DNA from: Methanobacterium sp.
GTDB lineage: Archaea > Methanobacteriota > Methanobacteria > Methanobacteriales > Methanobacteriaceae
Length of the DNA: 43,136 nucleotides
NCBI GenBank assembly: GCA_030017655.1
Contig: JASEIM010000018.1
Coordinates: 1 to 43,136, forward strand
Direction: 5' to 3'
In this document: piece after piece, positions 27,169 to 36,239 of the stretch
Position numbering within the stretch: position 1 is the stretch's first letter
Layout: each line of letters starts with the position of its first letter
Notes under the pieces: model-generated
Seen by the model: the letters and a program-made list of their open reading frames with translations, nothing else
Told to the model about the DNA's origin: nothing
Database searches by the model: none
Translations under genes and position numbers: made by a program

Positions 27169-27720
27169 TTATTTGATTAGAAAAATGGATTTAACACTTA
27201 ATACTGTGTTATAAAGCTTTATTGAGTATTTAATAGATTCAAAGGCCCTTTTAGCATTTTTACATCCTAACACTTTAGTAGTTTTTCCTTCTAATTTTTT
27301 ATATTCACGGAAAAAATGTTCTATCTCCTCTAAAAATGCCGATGGAACATCATGAATATCTTGGAAATCCTTGAATTTATTGTCGTTTACAGGTACCGCG
27401 ATTATTTTATCATCAAGATTTTCTCCATCAATCATACTTATTACGCCAATAGGTCTACATTGAATTATGCATCCGGGGAATGTGGGCTGATTCATTAAAA
27501 CTAGAATTTCCAGAGGATTCCCATCACCAATTGCTGTCTGTGGAATTATACCATAATCTACAGGGTAATGAAATGGAGAATTCAGTACTCGATCCAGCGT
27601 AAATACTCCCTTATCCACGTTATATTTGTATTTATTCCTTGAACCTTTTGGGATTTCAATAACTGCATATACAACCTTAGGAATTGATGGTCCCGGCTTT
27701 AAATCCTTCCAAAGATTCAT
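27169..27720 (-). CDS. Divergent family I inorganic pyrophosphatase paralogue
   Basis: The 183-residue protein aligns with the neighbour along its whole length (NLWKDLKPGPSIPKVVYAV, then EIPKGSRNKY). The catalytic set is altered: the Glu31 position reads Lys (NKYKYN in place of NKYEYD), and the metal-binding DGDPMD reads DGNPLE, so Asp67 becomes Asn and Asp70 becomes Glu. Asp65, Asp97, Asp102 and Lys104 positions are kept. It may have low activity, a different metal, or less fluoride sensitivity. A hydrophobic 10-residue tail replaces the end of the canonical copy. GGAGAT precedes the ATG. Confidence 0.85.
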   Translation of the reverse strand: MNLWKDLKPGPSIPKVVYAVIEIPKGSRNKYKYNVDKGVFTLDRVLNSPFHYPVDYGIIPQTAIGDGNPLEILVLMNQPTFPGCIIQCRPIGVISMIDGENLDDKIIAVPVNDNKFKDFQDIHDVPSAFLEEIEHFFREYKKLEGKTTKVLGCKNAKRAFESIKYSIKLYNTVLSVKSIFLIK

Positions 27721-27815
27721 ATTATCTCCTTTAACATATTATTTTTTTGATTTCAGCCATCTTTGGCTTTATTAATGGGTTTTTGTCTCCAATAATTCTA
27801 TTTTAAGCAACTATT

Positions 27816-28616
27816 TTAGTTTAAGTCATAGGATAAGCTCTTTAAAGTGTATAATGCCCTATATGTGTAATCCAACTCCGAAATTCCGATGTATTTTGAT
27901 CTTCTAAATCCTCCATCACCATTTTGGAGATCAAGTACAAAATTTATGATTTTGCTTTGATCTTTAAGCTTTCGACCGATTATTTCATGAATTTTAATCC
28001 CTGCATAAATTGTTTCTATATATGGCGGGTAATTTATGGGCGTTGAATTAAATACTCCATTATCTGCTCTGCATTGTTCAGTAAAATTGAGTATTGTATT
28101 TTTATTTGGAATTAAAGATGAATCAATTTGATTTATGGATTCAAGGGCGTAATAGGTTGATATAATATCTGATCTATATCTTCCAAATCCTCCATCTTCC
28201 TTTTGAAATGACAAAATCCAATCGGCTATACCATGCAGATCATCATATCCTGTTAATTTCAAAATATTAGTGCTTAAAAAAGCTGTTTCTAAGCTTGTAA
28301 ATGCTATTTTATTAATTAATTTAGATGCAAATTCATCAGGTATTTCTGTCTTCATATTAAATATTTTTAAAGCATTTAATCTATAGAATATACCTTTAAT
28401 TCCAAATAACCTACCTTTATTTAGATTTTTAATCCATTCAATAGTCTTTTTTTTATTATATGGTTCTTCATTGAACATTTTAAGAATTCGCAAACCATAG
28501 TATGTGTTTTTACCATCAGGAATACCTTCATAAAGAGTAAAACCTCCCTCTTCATGCTCCCGCTTGTGTACGTATCTTAAAACATGTTTGAGAATTTCTA
28601 ACCCTCCTATTCGCAT
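27816..28616 (-). CDS. Prenyltransferase / terpene-cyclase-fold (alpha-alpha toroid) protein
   Basis: The 266-residue protein carries repeated QxxDGGF-type motifs: FQKEDGGFGRYRSD (about residues 136-149), NGVFNS and LQNGDGGFRRSKY (about 231-243), with an earlier EEGGFTLY (about 22-29). These are typical of the prenyltransferase beta-subunit and squalene-hopene cyclase repeat, which build an alpha-alpha barrel. The cyclase DxDD motif is absent, so enzymatic function is unclear. The start lacks an upstream ribosome binding site; AGGAGG is inside codons 3-5, which is odd. It begins 29 bases after the antiporter gene. Confidence 0.7.
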   Translation of the reverse strand: MRIGGLEILKHVLRYVHKREHEEGGFTLYEGIPDGKNTYYGLRILKMFNEEPYNKKKTIEWIKNLNKGRLFGIKGIFYRLNALKIFNMKTEIPDEFASKLINKIAFTSLETAFLSTNILKLTGYDDLHGIADWILSFQKEDGGFGRYRSDIISTYYALESINQIDSSLIPNKNTILNFTEQCRADNGVFNSTPINYPPYIETIYAGIKIHEIIGRKLKDQSKIINFVLDLQNGDGGFRRSKYIGISELDYTYRALYTLKSLSYDLN

Positions 28617-28645
28617 ACATCTATTATTTATATTGCATCATGACT

Positions 28646-29788
28646 TTACATATCCACTATATCCTCAGAGTGCTTGGGCATAAACCATTTTTGAGCTATA
28701 ACCGTTGGAATAACTGCACTGGCAACCACAACTCCCACGAGAATAGAATACTGGACTTGATCTATATACCCAGAGCTTAGTCCAAATACGCTTGCTATGG
28801 TTCCAAAAGTAAGTCATGTACTCATTAAAAGGGTTGTATACATGCTACCATTGGGAATGTACTTTTCTGCAAGGAAATATACACCTACAAATTTAGTGAC
28901 TAATTTGATCCCAAATAATATCGCAAAAAGACCAAATGCAGATATAATTAATGGGAATGAGATTTTTAATCCTCCCACAATAAAGAATATTGGGGTGATT
29001 ATAGCATATGCCACGGTTCTTAACCTATTTCTTACTTCTTGTGTACTTAGTGTTTCCCTAAAGTGTTTTGACATTAAAAGTCCTAGTAAGAATGCAGGTA
29101 ATAATGCATGTCCGTCTCCAAGATTTGCAAAGTACATGAAAACAAGTAATAATACGAATACATATTTAATTTCGCTCTCAACTACTTTATTTTTTAATCT
29201 TGGATTTTCGAGTACTATATGTGAAAATTTAGCTGCAAAAATTATTACAACCACTGAAACAACTATGAATGCTGCAGTATAAGGTGTGGGTGTTATGAAT
29301 AGAATACTTAAAGCAATTGCAGTTCCCATATCTGTTATAAAAGTAGATGCCATTAATAGCTTACCTATCTCTGTTTTTGAAAGGTTTGTTTCCACTAATA
29401 CGGAGTATACAACTGCTAATGATGTTGTTGATAATGCAACTCCTGAAATTAAAGAAGCCTGTAAGTTCCAATGAACTAAATAGTATGTATAACAGAATAC
29501 TCCAAGAAACGGAACTAAAAATGAGAAAAAGCCAATTAAAAAGCTTTCTTTAAATTTATCCCTCATTAAATCCGTATCTATTTCTGTTCCTGCAAGAAAT
29601 GTTAATAAAATTCCTCCAAAACTTGCAAGGTAAAGCATCCATTCTTGAGGATATATGAACCCTAAATTACCGAATGATGCGCCTAAAAGTATCTCAATTA
29701 TTGCGACTGAAATTCCTAATCTTAAAGAGATTAGGCTTGATAGTAAAATGATTAGACCCATGATTAGGGGTATGGGATCTGAATACAT
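28646..29788 (-). pseudogene. Cation/proton antiporter (CPA/KefB type) with in-frame TGA
   Basis: The first 324 residues form a Na+/H+ exchanger-type protein with multiple membrane helices, including LTFLAGTEID (about residues 59-68), STFITDMGTAIAL (about 148-160) and FIVGGLKISFP (about 278-288). It is interrupted by TGA (28814-28816), where homologues have Gly (LLMST-stop-LTFGTIASVFGL); a single G to T change in GGA explains it. The same frame then continues for 55 codons to TAA at 28646, giving the full 380-residue length. Fluoride riboswitch copy 2 lies 30 bases before the ATG and GGAGG is the ribosome binding site. It may be a recent nonsense mutation, a read-through gene, or an assembly error. 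Confidence 0.8.
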
Positions 29789-29817
29789 TGATTTCCTCCT
29801 TATAAATTAATTTAATA

Positions 29818-29864
29818 TAGGAGTCATTAGCTAAAAAAAGCATTTTAAGGTGAACTCCATCACC
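29818..29864 (-). promoter_or_regulatory. Fluoride riboswitch (crcB motif), copy 2
   Basis: The minus-strand core reads GGTGATGGAGTTCACC, TTAAAATGCT and then AGCTAATGACTCCTA. The same three helices as copy 1 can form: GGTGA/TCACC, GCT/AGC and pseudoknot GGAGT/ACTCC. It ends about 30 bases before the antiporter ATG and close to its GGAGG site, so control could be at translation. A TATA-like AT-rich box at 29888-29898 is at a suitable distance upstream. Confidence 0.9.
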
Positions 29865-30131
29865 CTACAATAATACTTAATTGAATAAAATATAAAAATG
29901 TTTCTATAAGTTATAATATGGGATTTATGATATATTTAATTATTTAATAAATTTCTTGTTTTATTTCAATTTTAGCCCTTATTTTATATGTTCAATGTTA
30001 TAATTAGTATTATGTTATTATTAAAGGTCTTACTCATCATACAAAATAACAAGACGAAAAAGATAATTATTAGAAACAATCCATCTTTATTTAACTAAAC
30101 ATCTTTCATGACACTAGGAGGAATTCAAGAA

Positions 30132-31223
30132 ATGAGTAAAATAAACAGACAGGAAATTCTTGACGTTTTGGATGGGTATGATAAGGAAGATATAACTATT
30201 GCAACTTTAGGAAGCCATTCATCCTTACATATGTTCCAAGGAGCACAAGCAGAAGGATTCAGAACTGCAGTAGTTTGTGAAAAAGGAAGGGAGGTTCCTT
30301 ATAAAAATTTTGGAGTTTGCGATGAACTCATAATGGTTGATCACTTTAGCGATATTGTCAATGACGATGTTCAGCAACAATTAAGGGATTTGAACAGTAT
30401 AGTGTTCCCACACGGATCATTTGTGGCCTATGCAGGATTGGATAATATTGAAACTATTTTTAATGTTCCTATGTTTGGAAATAGAGATATTTTAAGATGG
30501 GAAGCAGAAAGGGATCTGGAAAGAAAATTGATGACGGAATCAGGAGTTAGAATTCCTCAGAAGATAACCGATCCTGCAAAAATCGACGGCACAGTAATGG
30601 TTAAATTCCCTGGAGCCAGAGGAGGAAGAGGATACTTCGTGGCTAACTCAACTGAAGAATTTGATCAAAAAATTGAGGCAATGCTGGAGAGAAAATGGAT
30701 CGAAGAAGAAGATATAAAAGATGCACACATAGAAGAATACGTTTTAGGATGTAACTATTGTATTCATTATTTCTTCTCAGGATTAAAAGACGAAGTAGAA
30801 CTTCTAGGTGTAGACAGCAGATATGAGTCAACTATAGATGGTTTAACAAGAGTACCTGCCAAAGATCAACTGGATATAGGTGCAGACCCATCCTACGTTA
30901 TAACTGGTAATCACCCTGTAGTTTTGAGAGAATCACTGCTTCCACAAGCATTTGACATTGGAGATAAGATTACCAAAGGTGCCAAAAAATTAGTACCACC
31001 AGGATTTAACGGTCCATTCTGTATGCAGACACTTGTTAATGATAACCTTGAAATAGTTGTATTTGAGATGAGTGCTAGATCAGATGGTGGAACAAACACC
31101 TTCATGAATGGATCATCATACAGCTATCTCTATTACGGAGAACCATTAAGCATGGGTCGTAGAATGGCTATGGAAATTAAAAATGGTATAAAAGAAGACA
31201 GATTAGAAGAAATTATAACTTAA
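30132..31223 (+). CDS. purP: FAICAR synthetase PurP (formate-dependent)
   Basis: From the ATG at 30132, ten bases after AGGAGG, the protein has 363 residues. It is an ATP-grasp enzyme of the PurP family: ITIATLGSHSSLHMFQGAQAEGF (N-terminal AICAR site), VFPHGSFVAYAG, VKFPGARGGRGYFV and CNYCIHYFFS. It joins formate to AICAR with ATP to make FAICAR, replacing folate-dependent PurH in methanogens. An ATG 24 bases upstream lacks a binding site. Its use of formate fits the formate genes elsewhere in the window. Confidence 0.93.
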   Translation: MSKINRQEILDVLDGYDKEDITIATLGSHSSLHMFQGAQAEGFRTAVVCEKGREVPYKNFGVCDELIMVDHFSDIVNDDVQQQLRDLNSIVFPHGSFVAYAGLDNIETIFNVPMFGNRDILRWEAERDLERKLMTESGVRIPQKITDPAKIDGTVMVKFPGARGGRGYFVANSTEEFDQKIEAMLERKWIEEEDIKDAHIEEYVLGCNYCIHYFFSGLKDEVELLGVDSRYESTIDGLTRVPAKDQLDIGADPSYVITGNHPVVLRESLLPQAFDIGDKITKGAKKLVPPGFNGPFCMQTLVNDNLEIVVFEMSARSDGGTNTFMNGSSYSYLYYGEPLSMGRRMAMEIKNGIKEDRLEEIIT

Positions 31224-31260
31224 ACGTCTTTTAAGATGCAGAATTATATAAAACCAATTC

Positions 31261-31300
31261 GATGTTATCTGCAGATAACATCTTTTATTTTTAATTTAAA
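31261..31300 (+). terminator. Palindromic terminator after purP
   Basis: A perfect 22-bp palindrome (halves GATGTTATCTG and CAGATAACATC, 31261-31282) is followed directly by TTTTATTTTTAATTT. This looks like a hairpin plus T-tract end of the purP transcript, placed about 40 bases after the stop codon. A second small hairpin, TTGTTCT/AGAACAA with loop TTT, lies at 31379-31395. The rest of the 300-base gap to 31524 holds no gene that I can see. Confidence 0.65.
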
Positions 31301-31524
31301 GTGATATTAAAACAACTTATAATGAAAAAGATATTCTTCTCTTTGTATTAAGATGTCTTTAATTTTCCCTGAAGTTTTTTGTTCTTTTAGAACAAGAATT
31401 GATCTACACATATTTATTAAAATAATTTAAAAACTTATAATACATCAAAAGGTAAAATCATAGGACTTCTAGTAACTTATATTTCTTAAATGGCATAAAA
31501 TTAAAGAAATAAAAAAAATCTGTA

Positions 31525-33465
31525 CTATTCATAGGGAAATACATAATGTCTAAATGGCTCTTTATCTCTATCTTCATAAAGTTTAATACTGAATTTAAGT
31601 GAGGGTTTTGAGTACCAGTATTTTGTTAATGGAGCTATGTTAGTTTCAATTATTCTTCTTTGTTCGGATGTTAATTTTTGATATCTAAGTTTTAATTCAA
31701 CCTTATCTTCATCTGCAATGTTGATATCTTCTAACTTAACATCCACATGTGGAATTAAACTCATCATAACAGGACGTCCCCATTCTTGAGCATTATCACA
31801 AAATACTAATAAAAATGCAAATGGAAACTGGTCAATTCTAAGTTTCCCAAGTTTAGAATAAAATACTTCAGTATGTAGTGCAATTGCGCAACAGGCTTCT
31901 TTAAGTAACATTTCTTCTATATCTAATATATTCATCAGCATTAATCCGCTCATGACCCCATGATCATGATCTTCTATAAATGTGTCTTTAAGGATATTTG
32001 CAATTTTATCTTTTGGTTTATTTGAATTATCGGAAATTAATTCAAGTAATTTAACTTTTTCAATTTCATATTGTGTAAATATATCTGCCCAGTTAATGTT
32101 GAATTTAGAAGGCACCGCTACTCTTAAAAAATAGTTTTTTAGCCAACCTTCCATCTTTCCAACCGAATAACTAAAGTCATGGAACATTGAAGTAATAAAC
32201 CACACTTTTAAAACATCTTCTAAATCATAATCCGGATTTATATTCTGTAAATGTTTTAAAAGCTGTTTGCGAAGCGATTTTTTTTCATTAATTAAATAGT
32301 ATCCTAATAAAAATACCTGAAATTGATGTATGAAATGTTCTCTGTATTTAACATCAGTCCCTAAAAGTGGTTCAAAGGCAGGTCCAATGTTATCTATGAT
32401 ATCCAGAACCGCATATAGATTTAAAGCCTGTGCAATATCACTAACAAGCTTTGTCACCCTATTATAAATTCTGTCAATTCCACCTATATCCTCAATTTCT
32501 ATTTCAAGTTTACTATAAAACTCATTTAGCTGTTTTTGAATTTCCTTATTAATTTGTGGACCTTTAATTTCTAATTCATTTATCTTTTTTAATATTTCAG
32601 TTCCATACAGTTTCTTATAGGTATATGACTTATATATGATGTTTTGAATTGCTATTACGATACTATCTGCAAGAATTGTTAAAATCTCATTATGTCTATC
32701 AGTAAAACAGTAAATTTTAGAGTTATTGAATTCATTAAATTGTTTTATAGAATCACTTAATCTGTGATTTTCAATTTTTATTATTCCTACAGGTTCTTCA
32801 CCATGTTTTTTTAATATAGGAACTTGAACAATAGAAGTACAAATTTCTTGAGGGCCCCAGTAACTTCCTCTCCATTCTGGATGTTCCCATATTTCTTCTC
32901 CTTGTAAAGGAGGTATGAATTCTTTGGATTTTAAGGTGTATGCAGTTATTCCCATTGGTAGTTCTCCCTTCTCTACCAACTCTACTAAATCATCACCCAT
33001 TTCTCTAACAATATGTATTAGAGATTTTTGTTTTTCCCATATTGCATCTATTAATGTTTTTCCTTCTTTTAACAGGCTGTTTTCATATTTTTCAAGATTT
33101 TCTTTACTGTAGTTGCATTTTTCAATGAAATATCGCCTTAGATAGGCTATTATTTTTCTTTTTCCCTCACCTTTTTTAGTGAATGGGTTTCTTTTAGGAA
33201 CATAATATTCTGCTTCCTCTTCTTTTAGAATCCTACCTATTTTTCCAGAAGTAGAATATAATCTTAGTATTTTTCCTTTCTTATTTTCGGACTCTTCTAA
33301 TAAGAATATGCTGCAGGATTTGGCTTCTGTATTTTCAGCACCTATTTCAACTATTTCGTCTAAAAAGTTTTTTAAATCATTAGAATTCAAGGCAGCTTGT
33401 AATATTTGACGAATTAAGTCTCTTATTTTTCCAGAATAATTCTCAACTTCAGCATTTTTTAACAT
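31525..33465 (-). CDS. GAF-HD domain protein, predicted metal-dependent phosphohydrolase
   Basis: The 646-residue protein has a long N-terminal sensory region resembling a split GAF domain (about residues 10-285, with AKSCSIFLLEE and later SIVQVPILKKHGEEPVGIIKIENH), then helices (about 285-350), and a C-terminal HD-type domain: histidine in HFIHQFQVFLLGYYL, HD pair at 429-430 in SMFHDFS, EDHDHGV (about 498), ALHTEVF (about 527) and a terminal CDNAQEWGRP (about 555). This suggests cleavage of a nucleotide or second messenger in response to a ligand. No partner gene is adjacent. Direct repeats AAATACAATATT (33486-33497 and 33561-33572) stand upstream. Confidence 0.65.
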   Translation of the reverse strand: MLKNAEVENYSGKIRDLIRQILQAALNSNDLKNFLDEIVEIGAENTEAKSCSIFLLEESENKKGKILRLYSTSGKIGRILKEEEAEYYVPKRNPFTKKGEGKRKIIAYLRRYFIEKCNYSKENLEKYENSLLKEGKTLIDAIWEKQKSLIHIVREMGDDLVELVEKGELPMGITAYTLKSKEFIPPLQGEEIWEHPEWRGSYWGPQEICTSIVQVPILKKHGEEPVGIIKIENHRLSDSIKQFNEFNNSKIYCFTDRHNEILTILADSIVIAIQNIIYKSYTYKKLYGTEILKKINELEIKGPQINKEIQKQLNEFYSKLEIEIEDIGGIDRIYNRVTKLVSDIAQALNLYAVLDIIDNIGPAFEPLLGTDVKYREHFIHQFQVFLLGYYLINEKKSLRKQLLKHLQNINPDYDLEDVLKVWFITSMFHDFSYSVGKMEGWLKNYFLRVAVPSKFNINWADIFTQYEIEKVKLLELISDNSNKPKDKIANILKDTFIEDHDHGVMSGLMLMNILDIEEMLLKEACCAIALHTEVFYSKLGKLRIDQFPFAFLLVFCDNAQEWGRPVMMSLIPHVDVKLEDINIADEDKVELKLRYQKLTSEQRRIIETNIAPLTKYWYSKPSLKFSIKLYEDRDKEPFRHYVFPYE

Positions 33466-33484
33466 TTTACCACCTCAAAATGTT

Positions 33485-33578
33485 AAAATACAATATTAAT
33501 TATTCATGAAATTACAAAAGTTAATAATTTATTTTAACAGTACTTTATTCAATTAATTGGAAATACAATATTTCAATT
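33485..33578 (-). promoter_or_regulatory. Upstream repeats of the GAF-HD gene
   Basis: AAATACAATATT occurs twice (33486-33497 and 33561-33572), and the distal copy is part of an inverted repeat AATTGGAAATA/TATTTCAATT (33555-33578, one bulged base). They lie 20-115 bases before the start codon and could bind a regulator. Confidence 0.3.
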
Positions 33579-33703
33579 AAACTGTATTACAAAAAATATC
33601 AATAAATGCTAAGATAAAACACAATAGACCTACGAAATTCAATTTTAGAGAGTAAATAAACCATACCAAATTAATTAAAAAAAATAATTAAAGGAAAAAA
33701 TGA

Positions 33704-34237
33704 TTAAGTTATCTGAACTTTTGTCATTCTCTCTTCAGGTTTAAGCTCTCTTTTCGGTATTTTAAGTTCAAGGACTCCATTTTTCATTGTTCCTTTAACT
33801 TTTGATGGATCAACTTCTTCAGGGAAATTGATAGTCCTCTGACATGATGCGTAAGTTCTTTCTCTGTGGAGATAGTTTTCGGACTTTTCTTCCAATTCTG
33901 ACTTCTTCTCTGCGTTAAGGGTCAACACGTCTTTATTTAATTCGACATTAATGTCTTCCTTGTTAAAACCGGGAAGTTCACTTTTCACAATATATTGGTC
34001 CTCTTTATTTATTACATCAACCAAAGGTACCCTAGTTGGAAGATTATCACTTTTTTTTGGGATATATGTTCTCATGGGTAAAAATGGAGCCATCAAATCA
34101 TCAATTGACTTTCTAAAGTCTTCGAAAATTGTATCAAATCCACTTAAAAGTTCGTTCTCTTTGGTTGATTGTTTTACTAGAGTTTGTTCTCCTCGGGAGG
34201 GAGATTCAACGGTTTCTTTTCTTTTGGAGTTAGCCAT
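33704..34237 (-). CDS. Hsp20 / alpha-crystallin small heat shock protein
   Basis: From the ATG at 34237 the protein has 177 residues; AGGAGGTG lies eight bases upstream, while the in-frame GTG at 34246 is inside that site. A charged N-terminal extension (about residues 1-65) is followed by the alpha-crystallin domain with VDVINKEDQYIVKSELPGF, LTLNAEKKSE, RTINFPEEVDPSKVKGTMKNGVLELKIPK, and a short basic tail. It holds unfolding proteins in the cytoplasm. It is divergent from the TauE/SafE gene. Confidence 0.92.
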   Translation of the reverse strand: MANSKRKETVESPSRGEQTLVKQSTKENELLSGFDTIFEDFRKSIDDLMAPFLPMRTYIPKKSDNLPTRVPLVDVINKEDQYIVKSELPGFNKEDINVELNKDVLTLNAEKKSELEEKSENYLHRERTYASCQRTINFPEEVDPSKVKGTMKNGVLELKIPKRELKPEERMTKVQIT

Positions 34238-34822
34238 ATCATCCACCTCCTAAAGTACTCTTAATTTAAAAATAGTTTTATAATTTGCATTGTAATATAT
34301 AGTAAATTTCATATAAATATTTTTTGGATCAGTATTATATAATTCAGGTATGTTTTAATGCTTCTAATTCTCTTAAAGACCATATCATAGAATTGTTTCA
34401 GTAATACTTATTTTTCTGAAGGATTTTTTTTCGCTTAGTTACAATTTTATATATATTAAATTTAGATATGAAAAATTTTTTTTATCCTTTATGAAAGATA
34501 TTTAATAAATTCTTTTAATATATGTATTTTATATTCCTCTTTTTAGTATCTATTTAATTAAGTGTTGACTTTTTATTTTAAAGGATTGTAATGTGGTTCT
34601 ATCTTAAAAGATATTAATTAAATAGCCAGGAGTAACCGTTTGAAATGAAATTAGATAACTAAATATATTAAAGAGGCTTATCACAATAACTTGTTAAAAA
34701 CTAGCATCTTCTTCAGTATAGATTTATATTTAGATACTTTAAAAAGCTAAATTATAAAATTGTAACTATAAGAATATTGTTCTATTTATTATATGAGTTT
34801 AATCAAAATATAACTGGTTACT
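34238..34822. other. 585-base AT-rich intergenic region
   Basis: No gene is seen on either strand. On the minus strand a TATA-like element lies at about 34310-34321 (ATTTATATG) and could serve the hsp20 gene. AT-rich TATA-like tracts are also present at about 34746 and 34785 ahead of the TauE/SafE gene. I see no repeat or RNA structure. Confidence 0.5.
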
Positions 34823-35563
34823 ATGGGTGAATTTATAGCACTATTTTTTGTTGCCGCGTTTCTGTCTGTAGTAGTAGGCACGGTGGCAGGGTTTGGAACA
34901 TCGACAATTTTTCTTCCTATTGCATTATTATTCGTGGATTTTAGAACCGCACTTGTATTGGTAGCAATTTCCCATATTTCGGGTAATGCGGGTGCAATAA
35001 CTTTTTTTCGTCATGGTCTGGACAGAAAACTGATACTGCTTTTCGGTCTGCCCAGCATAATTTTAACAATTCTTGGAGCTTATCTTGTAATTTATGTTCC
35101 TCAAGATATTTTACAGATCTGTCTGGGTGTTTTTCTTTTGATATTTTCCATTTATTCCCTATTAAATCCTGATTTTAAAGTTGCTGCTGCAAAAATAAAC
35201 ACAATAATTGGGGGAATTTTATCTGGATTTTTGCAGGGATTACTTGGGGTTGGAGGTCCTTTAAGGGGAGCTTTTCTCATCTCATATAATCTTGATAAAT
35301 TCAAATATATAGCTACATTAGCTGCAACTGCAGTTATCATTGATGCAACCAGAATTCCCATCTATTTTGCAAACGGTCTTCTTGAACCTCAATTTTTTTA
35401 TTATGTACCTTTTCTTGTAGTAGTTGGGATTGCAGGTTCTTATACAGGTAAAAAGATTGTTAATAAAATTCCGCAAAACATCTTCAAAAAGGTTGTTCTT
35501 GTTGGGATTGCTCTTGCAAGCATGCTGTTAATTTATGGAGGTTTGATAACGGTTATAGGATAG
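34823..35563 (+). CDS. TauE/SafE family permease
   Basis: The 246-residue protein has about seven hydrophobic helices. The family repeats are visible: VVGTVAGFGTSTIFLPIALLF (about residues 17-37) and the second half GGILSGFLQGLLGVGGPLRGAFLI (about 130-153). Members export or import sulfite, sulfoacetate, taurine-like anions or other organic anions. It lies upstream of comD-comE, enzymes acting on sulfonates in coenzyme M synthesis, so a sulfonate substrate is possible but only inference. No strong ribosome binding site is seen. Confidence 0.85.
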   Translation: MGEFIALFFVAAFLSVVVGTVAGFGTSTIFLPIALLFVDFRTALVLVAISHISGNAGAITFFRHGLDRKLILLFGLPSIILTILGAYLVIYVPQDILQICLGVFLLIFSIYSLLNPDFKVAAAKINTIIGGILSGFLQGLLGVGGPLRGAFLISYNLDKFKYIATLAATAVIIDATRIPIYFANGLLEPQFFYYVPFLVVVGIAGSYTGKKIVNKIPQNIFKKVVLVGIALASMLLIYGGLITVIG

Positions 35564-35726
35564 AAAAATTATGACATTAACTCTAATAACTGTTAAAATA
35601 TCTACTTAGAATTATTCTTTGAAAAATAAACTTTTTTATAAAAATACTCTTAAGTTAAATACAACATAATATAAAATGAGAACTTGATTATACATTGATT
35701 TTGTACAAAATAGTAAGGTGTGTTAA

Positions 35727-36221
35727 GTGGATAGTAGTGAAGCAGTTTATAAAGCCCTTAAAGAAGCAGGAATAGATTTTGTGGCTAGTTTACCATGTGT
35801 AAATCTTGGAAAAATCATGGAACTTGTAGATTGTGATGAAGACATTATCCATGTCCCTGTAACAAGAGAGGAAGAAGGATTTGGGATATGTGCAGGGGCA
35901 TTTTTCGGCGGAAAAAAACCTGCAATCTTAATGCAAAATTCAGGACTTGGAAATTCAGTTAATGTGCTTGCATCTTTATATGAACTTTACAGAATCCCCA
36001 TACTCATGATAATGAGCCATAGAGGTACTGAAGGGGAATTTATGAGTGCTCAAATTCCTATGGGAAATGCAACACCAGGAATTTTAGATGCACTGAATAT
36101 TGCATACTTAAATCCTAAAACCCCCGAAGAAGCCCTTGAAGTTATTCCACAAGCATGGAAACTCTCTGAAATGGGTGGAGCTCCAATTGGAATATTACTG
36201 GAAATTCCATTCTGGAAATAA
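35727..36221 (+). CDS. comD: Sulfopyruvate decarboxylase subunit alpha
   Basis: The 164-residue protein starts at GTG (35727) with AAGGTG six bases upstream. It is the PYR-type half of a thiamine diphosphate decarboxylase: DFVASLPCVNL (about residues 17-27), the glutamate-bearing VTREEEGFGICAGAFFGG (about 45-62), and MQNSGLGNSVN (about 69-79). With ComE it decarboxylates sulfopyruvate to sulfoacetaldehyde in coenzyme M synthesis. comE follows after 18 bases. Confidence 0.92.
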   Translation: MDSSEAVYKALKEAGIDFVASLPCVNLGKIMELVDCDEDIIHVPVTREEEGFGICAGAFFGGKKPAILMQNSGLGNSVNVLASLYELYRIPILMIMSHRGTEGEFMSAQIPMGNATPGILDALNIAYLNPKTPEEALEVIPQAWKLSEMGGAPIGILLEIPFWK

Positions 36222-36239
36222 AAAATTAGTGGTGATGTT

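Noticed and set aside
28814..28816. TGA in the antiporter as selenocysteine or another recoded codon
   Set aside because: Homologues have Gly here rather than Cys or Sec, no SECIS-like element was seen after the stop, and Methanobacteriales are not known to use selenocysteine in such proteins.
28797..29553. Plus-strand frames opposite the antiporter gene
   Set aside because: They are antisense to a recognisable membrane protein and have no features of their own.
30108..30131. Upstream ATG start for purP at 30108
   Set aside because: AGGAGG lies between this ATG and the one at 30132, at the right distance for the latter.
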